64,000 nucleotides of DNA from UBA4722 sp044221135. Its GTDB lineage: Bacteria > Pseudomonadota > Gammaproteobacteria > DSM-16500. The notes beneath the pieces are model-generated. The model was not told where the DNA came from. It saw only the letters and a list, made by a program, of their open reading frames with translations, and ran no database searches. The stretch is from assembly GCA_044221135.1 (NCBI GenBank), contig JBGAPT010000005.1, positions 1 through 64,000 on the forward strand, read 5' to 3'. This document shows, one piece after another, positions 54,357 to 63,015 of the stretch (within the stretch, counting starts at the first letter, position 1; each line of letters starts with the position of its first letter). The translations under genes and the position numbers were made by a program.

Positions 54357-54599
54357 TTATGGTATAAAAACAAGTGCAATAATCACAGAGATAAGAAAAA
54401 ACAATTGAATATATTTTCCAAATAAACTAGCGACATTTCCGCTATGATGGCTTTTGTAATATTTCATTAATTCTAATGCACACCAGGACGCCCAGATCAA
54501 AAAACCACTGAGTAAACACGTCCGAGTAACCAAGTTCAAGTGACTTGCTGATATACCAGCTGAATCAGAAAATGCTTGTAGTACACTGTCACTTAACAT
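54357..54599 (-). CDS. Small membrane protein (TIGR03758 type)
   Basis: An 80-aa protein with two membrane segments (about 27-46 and 60-78) and no other features. In GI-type ICEs a protein of this size stands between the RAQPRD gene and the pilin-like gene. It overlaps the RAQPRD gene by 11 bases. Confidence 0.78.
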   Translation of the reverse strand: MLSDSVLQAFSDSAGISASHLNLVTRTCLLSGFLIWASWCALELMKYYKSHHSGNVASLFGKYIQLFFLISVIIALVFIP

Positions 54600-54939
54600 G
54601 ATGCACCTCTTTCAAATTGAGATAATCTCCGTTAATGGCTTGAAAATGGCGCGGCTCACTGATGGCATGATTCAATTTTTTCTGAATACCTTTTTCAATG
54701 GCATTAATATCTTCCAGTAATCCATTGTGTGATACTCCATTGGCATCACGGTAAGAGGTATAGCGAAACTTTATTCTTGCCCCTCTTTCCTGTTCTTGAT
54801 TAGCTGAAACGACTAATGGTTTGATGGCCTCCAATTGGTTTATTATTTGGGTAAGATAAATTTTTTCACGTGTTTCATTAGCCATTGCCTGCAGAGAAAA
54901 TAAGCTCATTAACATTGCGATGATAACGATCACTTTCAT
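54589..54939 (-). CDS. RAQPRD-family ICE protein
   Basis: A 116-aa periplasmic protein with signal peptide (1-20). The core GARIKFRYTSYRDANGVSHN matches RAQPRD/TIGR01690 proteins; the helix before it (TQIINQLEAIKPLVVSA) is also typical. The namesake motif is altered here. Its role in transfer is unknown. Same operon. Confidence 0.8.
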   Translation of the reverse strand: MKVIVIIAMLMSLFSLQAMANETREKIYLTQIINQLEAIKPLVVSANQEQERGARIKFRYTSYRDANGVSHNGLLEDINAIEKGIQKKLNHAISEPRHFQAINGDYLNLKEVHHVK

Positions 54940-54946
54940 ATTGACC

Positions 54947-55579
54947 TCATAAGTATTTTTTGAAATTTTTGATAGAGAGCATCGTGAAAAGACTGGATAA
55001 CGCTGCCATCGGTATTAAAAACAGGTTGGGTAAAATAGGATATGGGCTAACCATATAAATAAAAAACAATGTAAAAAATGATGCTCTTGCTAATGGTTTC
55101 AATCGATGAAACAAAAATGTGCTTTCCCTTGCACCCTGAAATTTACGTTTATCACGTAACACTAACCCATCAATGATAAAAATAAACAGAATAACCAGCA
55201 TGAAGAGTATAAATTTGATAAATAAACAGATACGAGTTAATATAATTTCTGTCACATCTAAGAAAATTTTGTCATCAATATATTTTCCAACAAAAGACTC
55301 AACCGTATTTTTCACATGCTGAAATAATTTTAATGCCATATCAATATACTGAGCATGATATTGCTTGATAAGCATCAAATTATTACTTAGGATTTTTTGA
55401 ATAATGTAGCTGCTGTTTGTATCATGCGATAAAATTATTCGCACACTAAACCAGACTTCCAAAAAAACCCAGGATAACATGCTCAATAGAACAAGATTAA
55501 ATAATGTGAAAAATAGAACGCCTGTTATACCAGAATGATTTGTTCTGGATTTTGAATAGTTGGTTTTCTGATTTTCCAT
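54947..55579 (-). CDS. ICE membrane protein (TIGR03747 type)
   Basis: A 210-aa inner-membrane protein with about four membrane segments (20-45, 110-140, 165-195). The loop DGLVLRDKRKFQGARESTFLFHR, read in part, between the second and third segments is a hallmark of this family. It is encoded between the TIGR03759- and RAQPRD-type genes as usual in GI-type systems. Confidence 0.82.
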   Translation of the reverse strand: MENQKTNYSKSRTNHSGITGVLFFTLFNLVLLSMLSWVFLEVWFSVRIILSHDTNSSYIIQKILSNNLMLIKQYHAQYIDMALKLFQHVKNTVESFVGKYIDDKIFLDVTEIILTRICLFIKFILFMLVILFIFIIDGLVLRDKRKFQGARESTFLFHRLKPLARASFFTLFFIYMVSPYPILPNLFLIPMAALSSLFTMLSIKNFKKYL

Positions 55580-55585
55580 AGCCTA

Positions 55586-56017
55586 TTAATTCCTAGGAAT
55601 CGGCGTAAAAAGAGTATAATCAAAAGGCTGAATTAAAGGCTCTGTGGAATAAAGCCTCGCTGCTGCTTCGTGAAATGCTGCATTAAATCGCAGCTCTCGC
55701 TCTAGCTTATTATGTTCCAGTTTTGCTGCTACTTCAGCAAAATGGCGCATTTCCTCGGCGCTGTCCGCATGGATACCTAATACTTCAGGCGGCGATAAAT
55801 TTTTATAATAATGTCCACTAGGCCCCTGCATGAGGTTCAGGTATTGCTTCCATTCCGAATCTGTTAGTATCCAATCTTTGGCTGTTCCGATATGACTCAC
55901 TCTCACAATTGTATTTTGGCTGATAGTATTTTTTGTTTGGGTATTTATCACATCATCCGATGCAAAAGAGCACATAGGCAGTATGAGCAGACTCAAGAAG
56001 GATAATTTGTAATTCAT
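55586..56017 (-). CDS. ICE protein of the TIGR03759 (PFL_4693) type
   Basis: A 143-aa exported protein with signal peptide (1-18). It has the family's core: TDSEWKQYLNLMQGPSGHYY, LSPPEVLGIHADSAEEMRH and LERELRFNAAFHEAAARLY. It is periplasmic and of unknown detailed role in transfer. The gene lies 3 bases from its upstream neighbour. Confidence 0.85.
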   Translation of the reverse strand: MNYKLSFLSLLILPMCSFASDDVINTQTKNTISQNTIVRVSHIGTAKDWILTDSEWKQYLNLMQGPSGHYYKNLSPPEVLGIHADSAEEMRHFAEVAAKLEHNKLERELRFNAAFHEAAARLYSTEPLIQPFDYTLFTPIPRN

Positions 56018-56020
56018 TGA

Positions 56021-56701
56021 TCAGGCTCCTTGCAAATCGACTTTAACATACTGACTTTTTTCATTCGCAAATTCAGCACAGTCTGCCTCGTAATCAGCAC
56101 TGATTACACGCCACCCTGTCAATAAATCACCGATTGCTAATGGAAAAATGTGATTATCATATTCAACAGAAACATAGGATTCACCAGCGATAATATCCAC
56201 TGAAATGACATGAAACGGTAAAGCACTTGCATCCAAAAATTGCTTACTGCCAACCCCTTCAGCAATCGCTTTTTTCATTTCACCCATTTGAGAATCTATA
56301 TCATCTTTTACAGATGAAATTTGACTAGAAACTTTCTGAATATCAGAGGTCTTAGCTAAATTAAGCATGGATTTTTGAGCAACAACAATATCTTGTTCTA
56401 ATGATTGTAGTGTCATTTGCTGCTGTCTGCTGTTGAATGGATTACTTTCAATATCATGTAATATAGAATGAATGTCATTCAGTTCATTTACAATGAACGC
56501 ACTACGTTTATTTTGTAATGACGCCAAATCAGTCATCTTCATATTTTTATAGCCAATCATGCCTATAAAAATAAACAAGACAAGAAATCCTAGTTCAAGA
56601 ATGAGGAAAAATTTATCGCCATATATCATCTGAAATTGATTGCGATACTTATTTATCCATTTCAGTCTATTTTTATAAAAATGCAATAATATTCTCATCA
56701 C
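56021..56701 (-). CDS. Membrane-anchored coiled-coil protein of the T4SS operon
   Basis: A 226-aa protein with one membrane segment (about 30-50) and a following coiled coil (60-140); the last 70 residues are a small beta-domain (ISVDIIAGESYVSVEYDNHI, then VISADYEADCAEF). I do not recognise the family. Its place between PilL-like and TIGR03759-type genes, with a 1-base overlap, shows it belongs to the transfer operon; a PilP- or PilO-like role is possible. Confidence 0.65.
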   Translation of the reverse strand: MMRILLHFYKNRLKWINKYRNQFQMIYGDKFFLILELGFLVLFIFIGMIGYKNMKMTDLASLQNKRSAFIVNELNDIHSILHDIESNPFNSRQQQMTLQSLEQDIVVAQKSMLNLAKTSDIQKVSSQISSVKDDIDSQMGEMKKAIAEGVGSKQFLDASALPFHVISVDIIAGESYVSVEYDNHIFPLAIGDLLTGWRVISADYEADCAEFANEKSQYVKVDLQGA

Positions 56702-57135
56702 TAACCTCCCTTCACGAATTTCTTATATTCAGGCTTTAATTTGAAATCTACTACTCTATTAACAGGGTCTTCCGATAGATAAAACGCCCAGCCTGATAAG
56801 GTAATGAGTGCATGGCTTAATGACATAGGAGCTAACTCTCGATCAATAACAGGCAATGGCTTCTCAAGCATTATTTTTAAAGCAGAACTTCTCTCTGATT
56901 CTGCTACCAGAGCATAACCACTGAACCGCAAAAGATAATTGATGGCATCCCCAACTGTTTGGATATTCCTCATAAAACGTATTTGAATGGATTGTGATAG
57001 CAAATGCATTTGAGAAAATTTAGGTCCATTCGTCACAGTAAGATAACGACTGGTTTGTGTCACATTATTATCTGCCAAGCCTATTTTACATAATAAAATG
57101 CCTGGCAAAATGATTGCCATGATTCTGTACTTCAT
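56701..57135 (-). CDS. PilL N-terminal-like ICE protein (TIGR03748 type)
   Basis: A 144-aa exported protein with a signal peptide (1-21, cleaved near GLADN). The domain TVGDAINYLLRFSGYALV, then LPVIDRELAPMSLSHAL and the GWAFYLSEDPVNRVVDFKL end match the PilL N-terminal (secretin-associated) domain of PFGI-1-type ICEs. The longer C-terminal secretin part of other PilL proteins is absent. It is the first gene of the transfer operon. Confidence 0.83.
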   Translation of the reverse strand: MKYRIMAIILPGILLCKIGLADNNVTQTSRYLTVTNGPKFSQMHLLSQSIQIRFMRNIQTVGDAINYLLRFSGYALVAESERSSALKIMLEKPLPVIDRELAPMSLSHALITLSGWAFYLSEDPVNRVVDFKLKPEYKKFVKGG

Positions 57136-57191
57136 GATTAAGATACTCCGGATTGAATAACTAGCAGATCGAACGAGAAAATTAAAGGCGT

Positions 57192-57216
57192 AAAAAAACC
57201 CGCACTCGGCAGGTTT
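57192..57216. terminator. Intrinsic terminator ahead of the transfer operon
   Basis: On the minus strand AACCTGC, a 5-base loop and GCGGGTT (one G-T pair) are followed by T7. It ends the transcript of the gene at 57358-58506 and separates it from the transfer operon. On the plus strand it also has a TTTTATTT tail. Confidence 0.8.
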
Positions 57217-57357
57217 TATTTATTTAATAGAATAAAAGCATAGTGAATTTATACCAGAATGAGCCGGCTCATGTCAAGAGTCCAAGATAATTTAAGCAAA
57301 CAGCCTCATCAATTTTAAATAGAGACATAAGGCTGTTTAAATAGCTGACTAAAAATT

Positions 57358-58506
57358 TTATGCCTTCTTTTTCATTTTGCTAGTTATTGCTGTGTCTGCT
57401 GTAGCACTGTGATCCGCTTGAGCAATAGTAGTAGAGAGATGGCTTAACCAGTGGCCTGCTCCTGCCTTATGTCCAACCCACAATGTAAAGCCTCCACCGA
57501 GAATACCACCAGCTACCGTTCCAACTGTCGCAGCAGGGATAGAACCAACTCCCACTCCCGCCGCTGTACCTGCAGCAGCACCCACCTTAGCCCCAGCCCA
57601 CGCACCTGGCGCAGCCTGAGTAATACACTCTATGAGTCGCAATACTTGTTTCCATGCCCACCATCCTAGTGTAAGTCCAAGTTTTTCTTTTAATGCCTGT
57701 GCTGTCGCTGCAATTTGTAGAACACCAGTATCTTCACCAGCCTCTTCTTTAGTCATTGGTGTCTTTGGAGTCTTCTTTTTTAACGCGTCTATTAGCTGTT
57801 CCAACTCCGTTTCTCCGGGGTACTGTTGTTCACTGCGCTTTTCTTCTACATCAGCTTTATGTTGTTTTGAAAAAGCTGCTTGTATTTTATTTAGAGAATC
57901 AATTAAATCATTACCAAAAAAATCAGTAATCTGTTTTTCTTCTTCTGGAGAGAAAATGGCTTGCTGCTGAGCTGAATCGGACGGAGAACTCTGCGTTTGT
58001 GTTTGAGCAAAATTACTTGTTCTAGGACTTTGAGGAAATAGATTAGTTGCTTCATCATTTTCTCCATCAGAACCAACAAGTGTATCAATCGAAAAAGCGT
58101 CACCTTTTTTAGGAGCATTCTCTTCAATTTTTTGCCGGCAATGTTGATTTAACATATTGCCATAAAAGGAAAATGTTTGAGCTGATATAGCTGGTAAACT
58201 TGTTGGGGACTCACTGGGAAGTATATGTTTTTGATCCTTCTTACATTCAAGCAACTCCTGATGGTCTTTTACGCCTATCAAATCATCAACTTTCTGTTCT
58301 TGTACAAGAGCATTATATCGTTTTGGCCAGACGGGAGCTAAAAACAGCTTAGCATCTTTCTTCCCTTTTTTTAGCCTGATAACATAGAGATGGTCTTTAC
58401 GCTGTCCTCCGGGAATAAAATTCTGTTCTTTGATTTCGTCAAGCGTTGCGACATTGAACTCTAGAACGGTAATATGTTTGATTTCTGGAATTAGACGGCC
58501 TTGCAT
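57358..58506 (-). CDS. Cargo protein with C-terminal glycine-zipper membrane region
   Basis: No family is recognised in this 382-aa protein. Residues 1-110 form a folded-looking domain, 120-270 are disordered and polar (SPRTSNFAQTQTQSSPSDSA), and 295-355 hold a glycine zipper: AGAKVGAAAGTAAGVGVG and TVGTVAGGILGGGF. Such zippers insert into membranes and occur in toxins and effectors. There is no signal peptide. AGAGGA precedes the start. It is separated by a terminator from the transfer operon, which marks it as independent cargo. Confidence 0.65.
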   Translation of the reverse strand: MQGRLIPEIKHITVLEFNVATLDEIKEQNFIPGGQRKDHLYVIRLKKGKKDAKLFLAPVWPKRYNALVQEQKVDDLIGVKDHQELLECKKDQKHILPSESPTSLPAISAQTFSFYGNMLNQHCRQKIEENAPKKGDAFSIDTLVGSDGENDEATNLFPQSPRTSNFAQTQTQSSPSDSAQQQAIFSPEEEKQITDFFGNDLIDSLNKIQAAFSKQHKADVEEKRSEQQYPGETELEQLIDALKKKTPKTPMTKEEAGEDTGVLQIAATAQALKEKLGLTLGWWAWKQVLRLIECITQAAPGAWAGAKVGAAAGTAAGVGVGSIPAATVGTVAGGILGGGFTLWVGHKAGAGHWLSHLSTTIAQADHSATADTAITSKMKKKA

Positions 58507-59191
58507 ACTTAGTTATCCTCTTTTTGTTAAACCTATTTAAAAACCAATTTCAAAGTATCTTGTGCTATGCAAAAGTTTAACATGTACACTTTTTAAACAC
58601 AAGTGGTAACCTTTACTATTTTTCAGGCTTGATAGTCCGGGTAATTTTAAAATAAAGCTTAGACCTGGACGGATTTTCACAATAAAAAACATAACACTTT
58701 GAATAAAAAGAAAAAATATAATTGACGTACATTGAGATTTTGTATTTTCTATTCGTCGCCAAACCAATAGAGAAGAAAATCCACTGCGGCCTGTTAAATT
58801 ATTACATAACTTCTTAGATAATTCATGCTAATCAATTAATAAAAGAATCACTTGAACTTTATTTCAGGCGGCAAAAACGCTTATACACTGTAAAAAATTA
58901 TCCCTTATTTCTCTGAGAAGATCGTTAAACCGTTATACAAAAACTAAACACAATCTAAAATGCATAGATAGAGAGTGTGTTCACGTGGCAATGGCATTTA
59001 AGCCTTATACTCAAGATAATTTTCTATCAAATTTGAAAAATATATTGCCGATAGATGCTTTCCTATTATTGTTACAGATGCTGGATTTTGTAATACATAG
59101 TTTGAAATCATTGTAAAGTTAGGGTGGGATTTTGCAGGGTATGTACTAAAGTAAGATTTTTATTTGAAGCAACGCGGCGTATGCAAGCTTT
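58507..59191. other. Gene-free 685-base region
   Basis: No frame here has a supported start. A 76-codon minus-strand frame at 58537-58767 lacks a ribosome binding site and protein-like composition. The sequence is AT-rich and without long repeats. It probably holds the promoter of the glycine-zipper gene and the 3' region of the ankyrin gene. Confidence 0.45.
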
Positions 59192-61081
59192 TTACCGCAT
59201 AGCTCTCGGTACTCTAGTTAATGTTAGTTCTTTTAATGAATCATATGATTGCACACGTTCAGATCCGTTACCTGCCGCAAGCCAGAGGTTAGTAATTTTT
59301 GCGAGTGTCGTGGAGCGTGGAGAACTAGGATCATGAGCTTTGACGGAACGTTCTCCATCTTTTACAATTCGAGTATCTAACGTTAATGAGAGTTTCGAAT
59401 TTCTTTTTTTAGCTGAAGTTAATTTACCGTTATTATTACTTTGACGGTAGAAAAACCTACATAGATAGTGAGATAGTTTAGCTGTTTCTCCATACATTTT
59501 AGTAATTTGTTCTTGCTGATTCTCAGGTGAAAGTGCTGGGTAATAACGTATAATAAAATGAATAATATTTTGAGACAAATTCTCACCAGAAATAATTTTT
59601 GATTGATCTTCAGGAGAAAGCATAATAAATATTTTTCTTTGCGTATCAAATTCTCTATTAATATCACGTCCATTTATAGGACCACAATAACGTAGTCGTT
59701 GTGGTATCACCGGGTATGCTGTTAAAAATAGAGTTGCAGCAGCAATTTGATCGGAGGTTGGTAAGTTATAATTATTAATTCGTTGAAAATGTTGATCATT
59801 GGAAAATCCTTTCGAAGATACATAAGATGCACAATATATGCAATTCTGATTTTTTATTCCTTTTTGATCAATTATCAGAATTTCCTGTATACCTAAATTT
59901 TCACTTAAAGAAGCAATCATTGTTTCAGCATGTATTTCCACCAATCCTAATGATAGTGAAAGATTTTTATATCTTTTATTAGCAATTTTATACCTGTTTG
60001 CATCTAATAATGTCTCTAAATCATATACACGTGGAGCATGATAATTGGTAGTCGCTATTAACCTACCTCCTTGAGTGATGCCTATAGCAACAAATGCAGC
60101 TGTACGAGGATTCACTTTAGTTGCTTCCAATATATTCGTAGCTACATCGGAAAGAGTCATAGGATTATCTTTTTCATCTTTTATCACAGCGCTTTTTACT
60201 TCAAGATTAGGTTTTTCGAATTGTTTTGCTCCCATAGCAAGCATAGTTAAGAACAGAACGGCTGAATTTTTTCTATATGAATTATTATTACGATAATTAT
60301 ATTTTTCCAGTGTAATTTTTGTGTGATCGAGAGCGCTACTGAGTATCTTATGAATTAAAGGATGTTCTGCTTGGGTATATTTACATAGTATTTTTTCAAG
60401 AATTTTAACTAGTTGATATAAGTAACCTAAATATTTATATAAATCACTTTCGGAATCCCCTTTAAATTCAGCGGCATTATATTCGCGACTTGTTAATTTG
60501 TACAATAATTCACGATAACCCAGATCAAGACAAAAAATATTTGCCTCGCACATTAACGCATCAATTAACATGCGTTCATTATTCGTTTTTATCGCTACTA
60601 ATAATTTTTTCTCAAAATAAAGCTCATCTAATTCATAGAATAAGGATTTTAAATGTTGGAATTTCTGGGTATAAACTGGAAATTCAGTATTTTTATCTAA
60701 TTTTTCAACTTCAGATAATAATATTTTTTCAAGCAAATTAAGTAAAGTTTGTTTATCATAAGATCTGTCTGGTGGTATGTAATTATGTTTTTTAGCGATT
60801 GCAATAATAATTTCTAATTTAATTTGTTCACCTGAACTGGATTCATTAGCACACCACACTGCAGAATAGTATTCATTGTTAATAGCTTCTGGATCAGCAC
60901 CCTTTTTTAATAACCATCGTACTATTTCTATATGGCTATGACCGAAGATGGCTGCGATCATCAACGCAGTTGCATCAGTCTCCTCATCTCTTATATCAAT
61001 AGGAACACCAGTAGCCATTATTTCTGAAACAACATCTAAACGATTTTCTTTTATTGCATCAAATAAATTACGTGGCATCAT
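59192..61081 (-). CDS. Ankyrin-repeat protein with cytidine-deaminase-like core
   Basis: The 629-aa protein begins with two to three ankyrin repeats (residues 5-70; ATALMIAAIFGHSHIEIVR is the clearest). After a helical middle, residues 325-430 have a deaminase-fold layout: a strand, then HAE (His384-Ala-Glu386) opening a helix, and CIYC (Cys414xxCys417) at the start of the next helix, which together form the zinc site and proton donor of CDA-like deaminases. HAE plus CxxC at this spacing is found in toxin/effector deaminases such as the OTT_1508-like group. A host-directed nucleic acid or nucleotide deaminase is inferred. Confidence 0.65.
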   Translation of the reverse strand: MMPRNLFDAIKENRLDVVSEIMATGVPIDIRDEETDATALMIAAIFGHSHIEIVRWLLKKGADPEAINNEYYSAVWCANESSSGEQIKLEIIIAIAKKHNYIPPDRSYDKQTLLNLLEKILLSEVEKLDKNTEFPVYTQKFQHLKSLFYELDELYFEKKLLVAIKTNNERMLIDALMCEANIFCLDLGYRELLYKLTSREYNAAEFKGDSESDLYKYLGYLYQLVKILEKILCKYTQAEHPLIHKILSSALDHTKITLEKYNYRNNNSYRKNSAVLFLTMLAMGAKQFEKPNLEVKSAVIKDEKDNPMTLSDVATNILEATKVNPRTAAFVAIGITQGGRLIATTNYHAPRVYDLETLLDANRYKIANKRYKNLSLSLGLVEIHAETMIASLSENLGIQEILIIDQKGIKNQNCIYCASYVSSKGFSNDQHFQRINNYNLPTSDQIAAATLFLTAYPVIPQRLRYCGPINGRDINREFDTQRKIFIMLSPEDQSKIISGENLSQNIIHFIIRYYPALSPENQQEQITKMYGETAKLSHYLCRFFYRQSNNNGKLTSAKKRNSKLSLTLDTRIVKDGERSVKAHDPSSPRSTTLAKITNLWLAAGNGSERVQSYDSLKELTLTRVPRAMR

Positions 61082-61216
61082 AGGGCAATTCCTTTTCTAT
61101 ATTCTTATGAGTTGCTTAAAAATAAATCTAATCAATATAAAAATACAATTTGGAGAATAGAAGTTATATTAAAAGTTAACGTAATGCACGAAATTTTTAT
61201 AAAAGATTTAATATTC

Positions 61217-61597
61217 TTAATAAGCGCTCAACCTTCCTGCTAACCACTGCTTTGCCATGCTCACATAATTTTTAAATTGACTAGCTGATATTTGAATCGC
61301 ATCAGCACGATCACGCGATTTTTTTCTATCAAAGTAATGAATACGCAATGCGGTTGCCATTTTACTATTCTGCGCAGCCATCTCTACCACTAACGCTTCT
61401 ATTTCTTCTGCATCTTCATCCACAGGCAACGGTTTCACACCGGTGCTTTTTATCAAAACACCCACCGTCATCATCACATATTCAATCGTTTCTGAACGAA
61501 ATCCTAAACCATAATAATGATTGCTGTGAAACCATCGTGCCCAATGTTCCAGACGTTTTTCAACATACACCATAAAATTTTCTTTTCTCTTATTCAT
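61217..61597 (-). CDS. Phage antitermination protein Q-like regulator
   Basis: A 126-aa protein whose end resembles the PF06530 Q-type antiterminators: ATALRIHYFDRKKSRDRADA, then SASQFKNYVSMAKQWLAGRL, a sigma-70 region-4-like HTH. The N-terminal RLEHWARWFHSNHYYGLGF also fits. In ICEs and prophages Q proteins switch on late (transfer) genes by overriding early terminators. It is downstream of the coiled-coil gene on the same strand, near the repressor. Confidence 0.7.
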   Translation of the reverse strand: MNKRKENFMVYVEKRLEHWARWFHSNHYYGLGFRSETIEYVMMTVGVLIKSTGVKPLPVDEDAEEIEALVVEMAAQNSKMATALRIHYFDRKKSRDRADAIQISASQFKNYVSMAKQWLAGRLSAY

Positions 61598-61606
61598 GCA
61601 CTATCC

Positions 61607-61879
61607 TTATTTCCCATGTTGGATTAAAGTTTCGAGTTCTTTTTCGAGTAGAGCAACTTGCGAAGTGATGTGTTCGATTGTCCATTGAAACCGTTTTTCA
61701 CTTCTGGGGATGCAGCTGTATTTAACAATACGTGGAGCGTGAGGCGCATAAGCTGCCTGCTGCAGAAATGCGGCATGTTCTTTAAGCCTTTGAATACTTT
61801 TTGTATGGTGTCTTATCTCAGTTTTGATGGACTTAATTCGCTTTTCTGTTTCGGGTGATTTGCTTTCTAGATCAATCAT
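61607..61879 (-). CDS. Small coiled-coil protein, 90 aa
   Basis: A charged helical protein with two heptad-rich parts (TEKRIKSIKTEIRHHTKSI and HITSQVALLEKELETLIQ) split by a cysteine/tyrosine-bearing loop. No known family. It lies 9 bases upstream of the Q-like gene, on the same strand, so both form one operon whose start lies near the operator repeats of the divergent repressor. Confidence 0.65.
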   Translation of the reverse strand: MIDLESKSPETEKRIKSIKTEIRHHTKSIQRLKEHAAFLQQAAYAPHAPRIVKYSCIPRSEKRFQWTIEHITSQVALLEKELETLIQHGK

Positions 61880-61925
61880 TTTTTGCTCCTTACCATGTTT
61901 TTATAAAATTCCAATAAGATTTTAA

Positions 61926-62122
61926 TAATTGCTAAAAGAATTAATAATAGGGCCTGGTTTAGCCATTGTCAATTCCTAAAAGAATTATTTGATTTCTTAA
62001 AGAATTTTATTAGACCATGTTTTAAGCAAATAATAGGCTATTGTTTTTATTTAATTAACAATAATGGGGACGGCCTATCATGAACAGAAGATTTTGCTTG
62101 TTTAAAATCCTAAAAGAATAGA
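61926..62122. promoter_or_regulatory. Four operator-like repeats between divergent operons
   Basis: The element CTAAAAGAAT or a close form recurs at 61932-61941, 61976-61985, 61996-62004 (as CTTAAAGAA) and 62110-62119. In the best copy (61971-61986) the ends are AATTC and GAATT, an inverted repeat with a 6-base spacer. The last copy touches the start region of the S24-type repressor gene, so repression of its own gene and of the divergent Q operon is likely. Confidence 0.7.
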
Positions 62123-62124
62123 TA

Positions 62125-62823
62125 ATGAGTCAAATAGTAATTAACAAAAACGAGAATATTTTCATGATTGAGCTTGCCAATACAGCCATCCAAGCAGACG
62201 AAGCTGAAATGTTAACAGCCAATCTGCATCGTCTGATGCAACAGAGTGGAATCAGTGAAGCTGAATTGGCACGACGTTCTAATATTCCTCAACCCACTTT
62301 ACATAAAATTTTATCAGGCAAAACCGATGATCCTCGTGCGTCGACGCTGAAAGCATTAGCTAATGCTTTTGATGTATCAATCGATGAGCTGTTATCGGGC
62401 ATTACGACCTCGCGGCAAACAAATACTGCGTCTAAAACGCAATCCATCGCGATTATTTCTTGGAGTGAATGTATAGACGCTGCTCATTTTATAGCGAATT
62501 TAACGTCTACAAATTGGGACCATTGGATTGTAAGTGAATCTTTATCTCAACAGGCTTATGGTTTAGCTACAAAAGCTTCTATGGAGCCTCATTTTCCCAA
62601 AGGGACCATTTTAATTATTGATCCTGATATGACAGCCGAAGATGGCGACACAGTAGTGGTACTCTATCCAAATACAAAAGAAGCCACTTTACGAAAGTTA
62701 TCAATCGATGGACCTGAAAAATTGTTATTACCACTGAATGCAAATTCAAGTCCAAGCCACTTTGAAAAAGACATAAAAATATTAGGGGTAGTGATTAAGT
62801 CTGTATTTTCGTTTCATGCATAA
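62125..62823 (+). CDS. S24-type (LexA/CI-like) HTH repressor
   Basis: A 232-aa regulator with an N-terminal XRE HTH (SEAELARRSNIPQPTLHKIL, about 50-69) and a C-terminal S24 peptidase-like domain (SMEPHFPKGTILIIDPD). Ser in the SMEP motif is the usual nucleophile; the position of the catalytic Lys (LexA VKRL) reads LRKL here, so the lysine is shifted or replaced and self-cleavage is uncertain. Such repressors keep ICEs silent until DNA damage. A shorter start at ATG 62164 is possible. Confidence 0.82.
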   Translation: MSQIVINKNENIFMIELANTAIQADEAEMLTANLHRLMQQSGISEAELARRSNIPQPTLHKILSGKTDDPRASTLKALANAFDVSIDELLSGITTSRQTNTASKTQSIAIISWSECIDAAHFIANLTSTNWDHWIVSESLSQQAYGLATKASMEPHFPKGTILIIDPDMTAEDGDTVVVLYPNTKEATLRKLSIDGPEKLLLPLNANSSPSHFEKDIKILGVVIKSVFSFHA

Positions 62824-63015
62824 TCAATGCCACTACACTGCCTAAAGAAAAAATTTGATGTAACTTTTATGGCAAATTTTTACGAATTGCCTTGAATGAA
62901 TCCAAAAGAATGTCTCTAAAATAACAAAGTACACGTTTTTTCTTGGCGTTTTAAAGAGAGAAGCGTAACATCTCAACATCATTTACCTCTTACAATTTCT
63001 TATTGTGAAGCGCCT

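Larger units (their letters stand above)
29199..62900. mobile_element. GI/PFGI-1-type integrative conjugative element (approximate limits)
   Basis: The region from just after tRNA-Thr to past the S24 repressor holds a tyrosine integrase, AlpA, a whole GI-type T4SS gene set, coupling protein TraD and cargo genes. Chromosomal-type genes stand on both sides. Limits are approximate: I could not find a second copy of the tRNA 3' end near 62.8-63.0 kb, so attR is not located and insertion at the tRNA is not proven. ParA, replicative helicase, topoisomerase and a full relaxase were not found in the window. Confidence 0.65.

Noticed and set aside
58537..58767. 76-codon minus-strand frame in the 58.5-59.2 kb gap
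   Set aside because: No ribosome site, no recognised family, hydrophobic AT-rich residues as expected by chance.
62824..63015. Possible attR site as a copy of the tRNA-Thr 3' end
   Set aside because: Reading this gap on both strands gave no match to the T-arm and acceptor sequence of the tRNA.
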